64,000 bases of DNA from Lethocerus indicus. Taxonomy: Eukaryota; Arthropoda; Insecta; Hemiptera; Belostomatidae. The stretch is from the NCBI GenBank assembly GCA_019843655.1, contig JACDQD010000004.1, positions 25,307,872 through 25,371,871 of the forward strand. The letters run 5' to 3'. A model generated the notes under the pieces. That model was not told the origin of the DNA. It was given only the letters and a program-made list of their open reading frames with translations, and searched no databases. Of the stretch, positions 1 through 13,300 are shown in pieces (position 1 is the first letter of the stretch; every line of letters begins with the position of its first letter). Position numbers and translations under genes: made by a program.

Positions 1-780
1 CCCGCCGAGACAGAACGCTATGTAAGGCAAGTTGTTCCAACGACAATGGGCTTAACTAGACCTTAAGGCACTCCTCAGGCCCCGCTCATCGCAGGTACCT
101 ATACCGGTCCTTCAAATACGCACAATATTTAATGTGTAACATAGACGACACTAAGCCCGTGTCAATTATTCTAACGAACAGTTACTGTTTAATATCATCA
201 CGTGTTTATTAAGGTTATTATTCTTCCTACCGCTTCCTGATAACTGAAAGTTATCCGCTCGTTTTCTAGAAAACAAAGCAACTAACCAGAGTGTACCCGC
301 CTTTAAAGCGTAATAATACTAGAGGGAAGTGGCTGGCGCGAACGACCACTGCGAGCACCGAAAATGATCGGAAGAAATCCACAATATTTGAGTGCGAACT
401 AACAAAGTGATGGAAAAGGAAATATTTACGCTCACGAATTGACCTCGATATTTCCACGGCAACCGGTTTACAGAGTTCATTCAGTCCAGCAAATTGTAAA
501 CTGTCCAAACCGTACGCTAATTTAGGACAATTTTCCGGTGCAACGGTGTCATTTAAATAATACTCCCGGGGGGCGCAGTATGACCTTCTCCGTTTATAGA
601 AAAAATAAAGCCTTCTTCGGCCCGACTGTATGTACAGTGTTGACTCAAAGAACCAGAGGCTCTCTTGTTCTCACACAGTGACCTCCTCGAAGCCTGGCCC
701 CTCCCTCCCACCTCCACGGAGCCTATATTTAACCGATTCTATTTCCACAAGGCGCGCCGCTTGCATTCTGAGAGCCGGTA

Positions 781-797
781 GGGGGCGGGGGGTGGGG
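781..797 (+). other. G-rich tract (G5-C-G6-T-G4)
   Basis: Three long G runs of 5, 6 and 4 bases are separated by single bases, within a CpG-rich patch. With only three runs of at least three G it does not meet the strict four-run quadruplex pattern, though the neighbouring GG pairs could complete a two-layer structure. Confidence 0.6.
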
Positions 798-3500
798 TGC
801 GTCCGCCTCCCGTTTCACGGGAGAAAGGCGTCTAGACCCGACCGAGGATAGATGGGCTCCACAGCCCGCAATAACTATAACTATCCGCCCCTCCTTACCA
901 GCTAAGACTTACACATTAAGTGCCCCAATTAAACTCGACTGGAACCGGTCCACGGCTACCCACGACCGGCCACTTCCACCATCCTAGAAATTAATTTCAC
1001 AACTCTCACCGGCGGAGACGGGACACGGTCTAACCGACTAGGTGTCTCGAACCGGACACAGTTGAAATATTCGTTTCATTCAACCGTCAGGAAGGTGAAT
1101 TTAAAACGGACAGCGAAAATAAGTTAGACAGAAGTATAGTTATCGCGGTACCGGTTATTACATTAGACTAGCACGCGATATAATTTCGTACTGGCATACT
1201 GGCGACGAGTGATAATCCTAACCTCCGGTGATATTTCCCTCCGCTCTCTAACTCGAAGTGGCGGAAACCACTCGACGCGAGCCAGGAAACCCCGCTCGCG
1301 ATAAATGAAAGCCCCAGAGAGCGGCTCACATTTCAGCGACGGCAACTGGCGGCGGACCCGAACGCGGTCGGCCGTCGGACCCCGTTTCGAGAAAAAATGA
1401 AAATTCACTCGGCCTCTCGTCGGTCGATTAAAATTCGCTCTACCGACTTCGGCCACTGTGTAATCTCCTTTACAGCACGGTCGTAAACACGGGCCCAAAC
1501 TAAACAGGCACGAGGCCGGCGAGTTACGCACGGTGTTGCGCTTTCCGATAACGACAACTCGGGAAGGAAAAATTGCGCGTAACGTTCTTGTATTTCGGGA
1601 TCGTTTATTCGGGACGGAATTCCCCGGGTTTAGTTTATACCCGGAAACTGGACGGGGCCAAACTAACTAATAGGTGAACTACTTTTCAAAGGATGACCCT
1701 CGGGGGCCGGAGCTATTGTGCAAACCGTGTGGGAGTAGGGTGGGAGTTACCCTACCGACTACCCTTTTCCCAGGTCAAATTCCTTCGTATTATTACTTCT
1801 CGAGGGTTCCCTTTCTATTATATTTGCGTACAAAATAAACTTTTTTTTTATTGGTGGGGGGGGGAGTGAATTAATGTGCCGACTGTTGAGTGTAACGTTT
1901 AGAGGCCGGCCACCGGTAAATCGGCTACGGGTTGGGTATAAAAAATGGCGTCGTATTGGGGCGGGTGTGTGGAGAAGGCTGCTCGACTGGATCACGCTCC
2001 GAAGAGCAATGTGTCACGGCCCAACGGGCACAACTCTTTTCAGGAGGCGGCCCCCCCCACGGCTTTTTCCTTTTTCCTTTCCCTAATTTCAAGGTATATT
2101 TCCCCAGTTACGTCCATCCTCTCGTTCTACGTCGTTCCATCCCCTGGAATAAAAATAACGTATTCTCCTGACAAGGAGCCGCCTATCTAATAATTTTAAT
2201 TGGTCGGATAATTCCGGCCAGCTGGACCAATCACAATTTGCCATCTGTCGGAGGATTAAATTACAGGTACAGGTGGGCCTTTACCGCGTGTCTTTAATTC
2301 AATCGCGCCAACTGTTGGCCCCGACCATTATATCTAAGGTACAATCTTGAATATTAGATTACTGTTGTTCTTTGCCTAAACGCCTAATTAAAAGAAATGA
2401 CTTTAATGACTTACTACAGACAAAATTCTTCAAGGACAATCCGGATCGATACCGATTTATCGGTGTAGGAATGTTTTTTTTATAGCTATTAACAACGTTT
2501 ACATTTTTGTTTTACATTTTCTTCAGAAATATTATCTCGTTCAAGTTGCAAACAAAGGAGTATTTTCAAACAGCTCGCAATATCTTGTGGGCAGATACGT
2601 TCGAAGGAGGCCATAGTCGAATAATGATCAGATTAAATATTTAAGGATTCGAGAAGCCGTGATAAAAATTAAACGACAAGAAAATTTATTGCCCCAGAAA
2701 TAAAACGGGGAGTATAATTCGTTGCGTAAAAAATTGTACGGAGGCACGGACACATAAACGCGGCAATTATCGGTGTTTCACTTTATCATTTAGGTCGCTA
2801 CTGACAATAGGCATTAAGGGAATTAAAAAAACTGAAATATTTTTACCGCTCCTCTACTACCAATAAAAATGTCCGCATTAATATTAATGGCATGAATGTC
2901 TACTCACAGTGATTAAGAAAATATTCATTTTATAATAATAGAAACTGACGAATCGAAGAAAAAATTACAGGTAACGGAAATTATCATATGTTGAATACCT
3001 GATCGACCACTGTTTCTTGTCGAGTTACAGCCCGGAAGTGAATAACAGGAAAGGGTTTATGGATTCCACTTCAGGTATACGCTATGACAGAAGTTCTACT
3101 AATCCGATACCCGACACGCGGGCTATTCAAGTCGAGGCAGAAAGAGCGTTCCTTCAGTCAACAAATCCTTCGATGGAAAGTAAATAACAGTTTAGAACGT
3201 GGAAAGAACATGGAAGAGGGTTAGACACGTTGTACCGTTGGCCGACTAACGGTACACAGCACTTCTCAATCCACTCCTCATCACTGCTATGATCCCGGGG
3301 CTACCGCTTACAACATTTACGGAACAATGAAAACTCTGATGCTGTGATATTCTATCGCAAGTTGTAATCAAAGGTTCACAAGCATCGAATTCTAATTATA
3401 ACTAAAAAAGACAAACGAAATCATTAGCGTTTTCAATCACGGTGACGCGCAATTTCTAGCAATGAACTGCGCCATACCCCGCGAATACATTATTGAAATT

Positions 3501-3522
3501 ATGCCAACTTAATGCCAACTTT
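3501..3522. repeat. 11-bp tandem duplication
   Basis: The unit ATGCCAACTTA at 3501-3511 is followed directly by ATGCCAACTTT at 3512-3522, one mismatch in the last base. It looks like a small slippage duplication in AT-rich DNA, with no visible function. Confidence 0.85.
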
Positions 3523-4050
3523 TTCCTTCTTCAAAAATATGCATTTAAAAGCGAAAATGGCGAAAACGGCATAACATCGTATAATTTCAAACCAAATTTA
3601 AAATTCATAACAGTACAAATAACATTCTTCCGCTATTTCCAAATAAGCGATACTGAACTATACTCACTGGGTGGACATCTAAAAGAAAAAAACATTTATG
3701 GAGAATGGAAAGGTAGAGGCCCCCTAGATATACTTATTGGGAGCATTCGTAATCTGCGGCCTTGAGGCAGGCACCGGATATCCAGATACTGAACACGGGC
3801 AATTTAACGATAAAAAGCTCGCCTATTAAAATAAACTAGACAGGCTGTACTTAATGAAACAATATATATTTATATATGCATACGTACAGGGAAGTGTTGC
3901 TAAACGTTCGCCATGTTCATTTCTTTGTAATACCCGCGATGGAGCATCAATAAGTAATTAAAAACAGACATTTATATTCAACATTTACGTTTAAACTAAC
4001 AGTTAATATGATCAGTACGCCCACAGGTATATAGACCTCTATTATCCTCA

Positions 4051-7000
4051 TTCTTGTGCGTCCATTGGAGCCTCGGCCTCCCTTATTTTGTAGAGAATTT
4101 GTAACAATGCATTCTTACGGTGGATTATCCCCCTACTCCCAGGTACCAACAGTACACTGGTGTAAGGGGATCACACCGCCCTGGGGGACATTAACAACAA
4201 CATAGTAGATAGTAAATAATCTTCTAAAAAGCAATTTTAGAACCCCTCAAGGCATGCCTAATGAGGTAATCAATTATAGTCCAATTAAAGTTCGAATATA
4301 TAATGTAATAGAATTCTCTTCCGTTAAAAGTCTTTTAGAACTAGGAATAATTGAGTGATGAAAGTTTTTACTGGTTACGCTTCATCATTTTAGGAGATAG
4401 CGGATGGGGGACTGACTTATTCCCAGTACAGCCTACAGGATCCCTATTTGTGTCCGAGACGTGGGCGTGCTAAAACTAAAACGCGGACGGATAAAACTGT
4501 AATTCCCCTGGGGCAATCGACGAATCAAAACCCGTGGAAGCGGAAACGGAGTAGTTTCTCATTATTGTCCGACGATTGCGAAAAGTGATCGAGATTGCCG
4601 AACGGAAGCTAAACCTGCCGGAAGACCGCGGTCCGCAGAAAATAATCGAAGAATACGAAGGGATTTATAAAGGTCAGGGAAATCCATAATTAGAGGCGAA
4701 GGAACAAGTGTGCATCCAACAATGACAGGACTTTTGAATGCCGGGCTGGAACAAACACCGGAAGAAGGAGGGTGGCGGGGCCATAACCGGTGCAGACACA
4801 TATGGCGGCCTCGGCTCGCACGACTGTAGTGGCGCTCCGCCACGCTATCTCACCCACCGCACCCGATGCTTAATAAAATAAACCCATATCGTGAGCGACA
4901 TACTGCGATCGATATCTTTATTGCGTCCGTGTTCTGTATGCGCATAATATTAACCTCCGGGGCTTATTAACTTGGGAAGTTAACGACGGGATAGTACTTA
5001 TTAACCTATACTGGGAGAAGTGCGTCAACGGGCGCGGGACAGAATTTCTACCGAGGCGGGTTCAAGGTTATTTATAGCGTTGGGAGACTGGGAGAGGGAG
5101 GATACCAACCAATTTTAATGAGGGGCACCGGGAGAGAAAGGTGGCACACCGCCAGCCGAGAGGGCGCCACCGACAGCGGACACCCCTCGACCGCCGACGA
5201 GTCTACAAATGTTATTCGGTAACGAGCGGGCGCGAAAACCGGCGGCCTAAAATAAGCGCGCCGATAAAATGTCGAAGTGTTGCGAAATGTTTTGGAGCCG
5301 GCCGACAAGGGCCCGCAGATTCTGAACCGGTGCCAACCCCGCCGCCTGCGGTCGGAAATGCGAACGGGGGCTCCAGCCCGCTCCGCCTACCGGTACACAG
5401 TTGTTAACACCGGCAGCGTTGAACACAGAAAAAACGCCCGGGGAAGGCCCGGGGTGGACGACTCGAAAAAATGGGTACACCCAACCACAACCGTGCCGGT
5501 GTTAATCCGTTTCTATAAATAATAGTCCTATCCCATGGAGTGCGGCCTTATGATACCGGCGTCTCAAGTAGTTTAACGGCTTCGACAGGACGGAAGGTAT
5601 ACCTGAACCACAAGTAAACCGAAGGCTCAGTTTACGGCCATCGCGGCAGGTAGAGGTAGGATGGGTCATGGCTTGCAAAATTTATAGTCAGGAAAGAAAT
5701 TAAGAAAGGACATTGTGAGATTCCTCTGTGAAATCGCTGCACTAAGTGAAAACCTTATCTTATAAAGTACGGGAAAACGACATTGCATACATCTCATAAT
5801 GGACGATACTCCTTTTTTTCAATGCTACCCTCATTTTAGCTAGTTAACTTCCCCCGACCGTATTCCGACTTAATTTAATAGCGGGGACGCAATCGTCGAG
5901 ATTGTTACGGGCAGATAAGGGAGAGTTGGGAGGGGACGTTAGTAATTAACGTGAGGCGGCGTTTAGTCGACGCCCGCCCAGAGCCACCTGTCCCTGTACG
6001 CCACTAAAATAATAAATGGTTGGCGCGGTTACCGAGCATTACGATAACAGACGCCCGATGTTTAAATTCAAATTTGTGTAGAGTAGGCGGGGAGGGTCCC
6101 CGGCAAGGCCATCGACCTTTTCGCTAGATGTCGGTAACTGATTCGTCCATTCGGGCCGCCACTAAAATTAGGCAACGGTAAACAGGAATCTTGAAAAGCC
6201 CGTTTTGTAATTGAGTTTTCCAGTCAACCCTTCTACCGATTAATGACAATATTCGGCAAGGATCGATTCAAATATTACGGGGACATTAGCAGTAGAGCTC
6301 CGGCTGCAACTAAATATTAGAACGACTAATCCGACATAATCCTCGAAACGTCTCCGAAAATTTGAGATTTACAAAAGCTCGGAGTCGGATTCCGCAATAT
6401 GAATTCTGGATCCTACTAAGATTCCGCGAACTTTCCCCATTTAAAGCGGAGCGTACGCTATTAACCCAGTTTATGGAATGGATCGGCGGCTAAATCCCAG
6501 CCCCCTGCGGAGGGAGGGGAGCAGAGCGGGTAGGAGTTGAGCCCGCACAAGGTTATTGAACCGTGGAAATACCTTTCGCTTCCCAACATTCAGGTAGAAT
6601 TCTTTATCTACCCTCATCTTTTATTACTAATCTCATAGGTCAATGTAGTCCGTTCGGATTCGCCCGGGTGTGCCAGGTGAATATACCCCACCTGTCCCTC
6701 CATTCATAAAGACTGAACCTTTTATATTAATGGCCCCCCCATTATCCGCTCCGATTTTATATTTCCCTTTTCGTCTACACAAGCCGGACAAACAGGGTCG
6801 CACGGTTCCAAACAAGAACAATGGTTAGAGTTACGCAGCCGGCGTAGCGCAAATAGAATTGTTCGTGGTTTTAAATTTCGAGAGTAAACAGAGCGAGGGA
6901 AGAAATAAAAGGAAGTTGCAAGATGGAGAACTGTAACTCGCGGCTTTATCTCTTAGCCCACTCTCTTAGGACTTTTTACGACTTCCAATATAGACAATTC

Positions 7001-8559
7001 TCGGAGAGCTTACAGTATATAGCGGCAGCATTACAAACAGCGGAAATAACGCTACGTACGTGAAATAAATTATACCCCGCGTACTACTATTTTACTAACA
7101 ATTCAGGCGTAGGAGTAAAACGAACATCATTTAAATCGAAAAGTGAATTGAGAAAAACAATTCGAAGATATTATAAAACAAATAAACTCGAGAATGAAAG
7201 AGTACTATCGAAAACAATAAAATGAAACATTTCTGCAACAGATAAAAGTACGGCTGCAAATTCGTACGGTAGTAGAAAGTTTAATAGGCTTAGCATAGTA
7301 AGGTCGAAGGTTTAAACAGTGTCAGAGCTCCGATGGGGTTTTAAATAGTTGATAGTCGCCGGAGACCGAGGCCAAAGCAATCAGTCGGACGCTGCAAAAT
7401 TTATTGCGGTTTGCAAATTGGAACCGAGCGTTTTCCAACCAGTTGGGGGCCCCGGCGACCCTCTGTAACGAACGATACATCAAAACATTTCCTGTCGATG
7501 ATTGTTCATTCAGCGGCGGCCCATCCTGTATTACCGAGCGCCTCCCAGTAATTACATTTAATCCAAAAGCGCGACAATTTGTAAACCGGATCGGGGAACC
7601 GGACCTGCATGCAGATCAACTGCGATCTGACCCCACCTTACCATCATAAGACCGTCCATTAGCCAACTCTCTCTCCGTTCCAAGTATCCATACAGAACTT
7701 TCTTTACCCAATTTGGCCAGTGTTATCATTCGCCGGTTTTACTTTAACGCATAATTACTTTCAACGACTGTTGCTTTAATCACCTTTACTAAATTGGAAC
7801 AGAAAATTGATGCTCGACTAGAAATTAAAAGAAATTGTTTATCTACGGAAACGGAATATTCGTCGCCGATTTACGTTACGTCCTTAATCCTATCGGACGG
7901 AATGAAATCGATAGTTCGATGAACTTTCAGACGGCGGTTACATAAAAATAAAATCACGATACGCGCTCTGTGGCGGAGCCAATCGATAAGGCAGTGGGTA
8001 AGGGAAATATTATTGGAGCGGAGTGGGTTAATACCCTGCCTATGCCTAGGTTTGCCGGGGGGCTCGTTCTAAATGTACTGGAGGTGGAGGGCGAAGACGC
8101 GCCAACTCTAGGGGCACTCGGCCAAGCCGATAGACGCCACTTTTTTTTTTTACCGCTCGGCGAGTGTTCGGAGGTAATTATTTCCCTAATTGCCGGCTAT
8201 ATACGGTGGCGGATGTAGGAGAACCGGTCTTTCTACCTGCCTCACTCGTCCGGCCGATAGTGCCGTCCCGCCACAGCCAATCACCTCAAAATGGCCCCCA
8301 TCGGGGACCACTCCTCCTTTTTATACTTTTAACGGGACGACCGAGGAATTTCTAACTCATTAAGATGCGCTATTGATCCCGGTATAGATCGCTCAGGATC
8401 GATGCCGAACAGATACTGCAATTTAATTCACAATTCTTCCCCTCCCACAGCCTAACAACTCTACGAACACGATTATTCTATGCCAGTTGAGCCAACTACT
8501 ACTAAACTCACAAAGTAAGATACAACACAGACTACATCTATGCAAATCTTAAGACACGG
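4051..8559. other. Non-coding stretch, no gene seen
   Basis: No supportable gene. The part from 4050 to 4300 has a different texture from its surroundings: few CpG and CCC/GGG-rich words such as those around 4130-4200, as an old interspersed repeat might have, but no terminal repeats were found. CpG-rich patches lie at about 5040-5480 and 8000-8330. The first contains several overlapping 77-88 codon frames on both strands, the usual signature of GC-rich non-coding DNA. A T11 run sits at 8141-8151. Confidence 0.65.
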
Positions 8560-8586
8560 TTCAATATTTTTTCTTATAATATTGAA
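8560..8586. other. Perfect hairpin, 9-bp stem
   Basis: TTCAATATT at 8560-8568 pairs perfectly with AATATTGAA at 8578-8586 across a 9-base loop. The stem is AT-rich, so it is weak as RNA and may be a chance inverted repeat. Confidence 0.7.
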
Positions 8587-11500
8587 GGTTTACATAATTG
8601 AAGACAAAATCACTCTTACAACAAAAACAAGGTTCAATTATATATGGTTTAAAAAATATGGCTATAAAAGTATTTAAAGTAATTGGCTATAAGACGACAA
8701 GCGTAAAAACAACGTTACATAAACCCGTATAATTAATTGGTATTGCGTCACGCAAGTTGTTCGCACCGTTAGTTAGCAAGTGGGAATTAGCGAGTGGCGA
8801 AGCCTCATTCCACTTACAGACTATAGAGAGGAAACTCGAGGCAAGACATTTTCAGCATTTCGTTCCTGTTTTCGGATAACCGAACCCCGTTGGACTTGGA
8901 GTATTGGTAGGCTCGATCGGTGAGATGCAATGATAAGGCTCAATGCCTTATAATAAGAGCCAAGGGAACGCGTTCGAATAGTCTCATAAAGTAATTACCG
9001 GCTATTTTACCCGGCGTGAATAATCGGTCAAGGCGAATAATGGGAGGTCGTAAAATGGGCTCACTCGTAGCACGGTCTGGAGAGGGGAGGCCGTACAGAA
9101 AACTGATTGGGCGATACCAAAGGCAATTGAGAAACCACCTTAAGGTTTCCCTCGCCCACAGGTCCAACGAGTACAAAACAATTTGGACAACTTAAACGTT
9201 TCGGCAGGGCTCGCTTTCCCAATTCTCCGCACTGAGCTACCCACTTGAAAATCCTTCGTGGTTATCCTTCATGGGGAACAGTAACCTTGAGTTCAACACG
9301 CTGGGCTCTTAATTAATACTAAACTAGTTCTTCTTTCCATTGGCGTGAAAAAACACTTACTCCCGTATCGTCCGCTTCTGAACCAAAAACAAATCGTACA
9401 GAATTATGTTCCGCCGTATGCCGAAAGAGCGAATGAGCGTGCTCTTGACAAATGCGGACACTCGGTGACCGAAGACACGTACGTGCGTATACGTCAATGA
9501 CGCTCGGGGAATAAGGATTGTAATACGAGGTCGGTCAAAGCAGAACGAAGCGTCGTCCCGAGCTGGTCCCCCGTTCATACATAATACGGCCGGTTTGGCG
9601 AAGGGGAGCGGGGGCGTCCTTGGGGCCAAATAAGGCCGTCCAACGGTCCCATCGTCATTTATTTGCAACGCGGCACCCCCTCGTATCGGTTACACCAGGA
9701 TGCGACAGCGCCTACACCCGGCTACGGCTCCGCTTGGCATTACGATGCCGTTTAAAAAAGCTGTCGCAGCATCGCGGAAACGATTTAGAATTCGCCGGAA
9801 CCACTGGAATTACGAGCTAGGCGAAAAATTCCGGGGTCCTCGAGACGACGCGAGGGAAATGAAAGAAGTGCCCGGAGCAGGATGCGGCCATTTAACCGGT
9901 TAATGGCCGACACGACACTATTTCAATTATACAGCTCCTCTCAATGACACTCGCGATCTTAATCTCGATTATTTCCATCGCGGGAAATACTCCAGATATG
10001 GCGGTGAGTAATAGTCGAGTGGAACCGGCCCGATACGCGGTTGTAAAATTATGCGAGGGAAGATTGTGAGCTCGAAATCTCGGTTAAAAAATTATAACGG
10101 TGTCCGATCGAAGGCCCAAAAAAAAATTTTCCGACCTCGAGGCACCTTATCTCTGGGCACGGGGGAAAAAACACCGCCTCGACCTTGTTCCTAATTGGGG
10201 GCCTGGGATTAAACGGTTTTTTGACCTCAAACGATTTGTATCCGCGGCTTATAATATCTTCGGCTTGGACCGATACGGATAGCGTGGGGAAAGGTCGAGA
10301 CGTCCGGGGACCGGACGAAAGAAGTCGGTCGCGTCTGGACGCCCCGAGCACCGCAGAAATTAAATAACGATCCCGGCGACATCGCAGATGAATTATTTAT
10401 GAGACGAGCTCCGACTAAACAAGTAGACGTAGGAGGGAGGCGGCGAGGGGCGGTATTATGTTTTCTTTCAGGACACGTCGCCTCGAAATTTCTCCGCATA
10501 TAATGTTCAACGGGCTACATTCGTATTCGTACGGCGCATGCGATAACACGGAGGGATTCGAAAAAAAGAATTTTTATCGAAAATACCATTTCAGCGCTAC
10601 TGCAAAGGTTCTACACGAATTCGTTGTTCGTATTAGTAAATCGCACCGTTCGTAATATCGGTAAACAGTTATAAAATAAGTCGGATACAAATCGTCATTT
10701 AACCGTCGAGAGGTAGACCGTTTAATTAATTTTACTCGCTCCTCCTTCCCGTCTGTCATACTCGTTCCACTCGTGCACTAAAAGCAGATAACGGATATCG
10801 TTGGGGATATTCGAGATAAAACATCCGCAATTACATAACCTCGGTACAAAAAGGCCACGGTAAACACCGCGCAATAGTTTTGCCCGGAACGTAAACCGAT
10901 ATCGTCATAATTCGGTGCCATTTTCCTCGCCGAGTTCTTTCGTTTCTGACCGAATTCCAGATCGGTCGGGGCAAATATTTATTCGGGGGAGGCGGAGCGG
11001 GTGAATCGGGTGTTGACGCAACACTGCGCTCGGCTCACAACAGTAAACAGGGCCCGCCCGACGCGGGAGGGTAAACAGAGCCCCGAGGACGGCGGCCGCT
11101 AAAATCGATGTCCCTCCCACCGGCCGGAAATATGGCGCCCCCTCTTCCAAAGCACCGCCCCTGCCCACAAACCTCTACTTGTCCCAACGTCCACTTCAGA
11201 ACCTATCACAGGACCTATCTGTAGTCGGCAAGTTGTACCAGCCGACCGATTCCGGCTCGTTTCAACTTGGCCCACCCCTTAAGTAAATGTGGAACGTGAT
11301 CGGTACTTTTATATATTACACGTAATGGCACGCTGAAACGTATCGCTACTTGTTCTTTCCCACTTTGGAAATCCAAAAGATGAAAACCTACGCGACGGTA
11401 GAAGTATAGGTTATGCCGCAGAACGCGACATCTTTAGAGTACACCGGGAATGAGATTGATGGAGACGCGTGAGATCCATGAAAAATTAGGGAGTCGTACA

Positions 11501-13300
11501 ACACGTTTTCCAGTTAAAGCAAACAACGTCCGTGACGGACCGCCCGGATAGAACGGCATACTCCGGCGTGCCCCGTAGTAAGAGACTTCTAGTGGTGCCT
11601 GAGGACGGCCGACGTAAAAGGGAATTGTTCCGCAAGCCCTATAGCTCGGCCGAAGAATATAATGTCTACATTTGTGTTACCACAATCATCATAATTGCCT
11701 CGGTTCGACGGGGCGAGCGTTCGACGCTTACAGTTGAGAGCATAAATACAAGCGCGATACGCTGATTGTACCTCACAATACCCACGAAACCGTGAACAAG
11801 GTATTAATATTCAAGATTGCGAGTGGGTAGCACATAATACTCGAGACTGCGCGAAGGAGGAGTTTTTATTGAGCAAAGGAGACGTCGACCGAATCACCAG
11901 TGTAGTTTCCTCTCGCGGATAACTGTAGCCCGTAATGGCTCCGACGTGGCCCGAATCGCGTGCGGAAGAAGAAGCTCCGCTTATACGTGTGACGCAAGAA
12001 AGCCTACGCTTACTAGGGCGGCGGCGTTCATTGAAGAGCGATGGCCGTAAACAGGACAAGACCGTTCCGATTACGCTAATTGTTTTTCAATTCCCCCCAA
12101 GGTTAGGATCGGGTTCACATAACTTAACCCGACACTCTCTCGGACTATTTCGACAATACGTAAGCAAACAAAACTATTAATATTCGATGCCCTACGGTAG
12201 AATGCAAGCGGCCACTTTAACCGATTATAAGTAAACGCCGCCTAGGCTCGGGTTAATAACGTTGGCAGGAGACAGGAACGCCGGTGTTTTAAATAAGTGG
12301 AAACAAGTTGGGAACGGGCATTTCCCCGGGGACGGACAAACGTTGGAAAAGAGGAGCGGCCGACGTGAAGCGAAACTTTGTTGGAAGTGCATTAGACGAG
12401 TTGAGAGCCAAGCCCCAACCGAGTTCAACTTTGCCCCTCCAGTGGAGGAAATCAAGAAGCTCGCAAGCAGCAACTTGCAAGCGTCTTCATCCCTTCGGTA
12501 CATAAAATGCGATGGGAACGGTAACTTACCGCAAAAGATCTTGCCCCAGCACTAGTAGATATTTAAGACCCGAGCTGTTAAGACATGGCATTAAATTTAA
12601 CAAGAACTGCAATGGAACCGACTTTATAGCATAAGAAGAGGCTTATAATGCCCTTGAAACGTGTAGAAATGAAACGTAGTGTGTGAAACGCGGACATTTT
12701 CTTTCTTATCAAAGCCTCGACATCTTTTTATCGGCGTCACCGATTTTTTTTTGTACAAGAATTTGTACCGTTTTCTGTGTGGTTCAATTGTGGGACAGAC
12801 GGCGCGTGGACTAACCGTTGAACCCGTTACCGTTCCGTATCCAGATATAGACTCGTTTATTTGATAAGGATCCGTATCTTTTTCCACAAGAGCCACTGTG
12901 TCACCGATATTAATGTTACAATCGTAATCGAAAAAAATCGTTGTCGTGGCAATAAAACCCGTACAGCTCCAGTTGGGCTCACTTCGGCAGTGCAGTTTAC
13001 TCGGATATAACCAGAAACGAGGAATGCGATTGTTAACGCGATTTGATAAACGTGACGAATCTCGACGCTGAACGGTGATATTTTATAATTCACGGTTAGG
13101 TCACGACAGTGAATAATACCGGTAGGAACGCCAACCAGCAGGTTGGGACAATAACACAGAACAAAGCAACAGTTTCGATTAGCGAATTAGGGAAACAAAC
13201 TAATCCTCTGAAGGAAAGGAGATTGGCACGGTGAACAAGTCCTTAGTCCCCACTAGCCATGCCCACCTCGCAAAAACCTTCGTCCATTGCGATTGAGTAA
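8587..13300. other. Non-coding stretch, no gene seen
   Basis: No supportable gene. CpG-rich patches occur at about 9400-9900, 10050-10460 and 10900-11170. There is a consensus-like splice acceptor (pyrimidines then CAG) ending at 10471, and a GCG|GTGAGT donor-like site near 10002, discussed as findings. TTAATTAA palindromes lie at 9309-9316 and 10722-10729. The 97-codon frame at 12262-12555 has overlapping frames on both strands and no recognisable domain. Confidence 0.65.

Larger units (their letters stand above)
1..4050. other. Non-coding stretch, no gene seen
   Basis: No supportable gene. The first 2.3 kb mixes AT-rich sequence with CpG-rich patches at about 640-850 and 1200-1550. A T9 run at 1841-1849 is followed closely by a G9 run at 1856-1864. 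From about 2350 to 4050 the sequence is AT-rich with many short TAAT/ATTA words. Open frames here are at most 122 codons, on the minus strand at 1163-1531, Arg/Pro-rich in the CpG-rich patch, and unlike any family I know. Confidence 0.7.
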
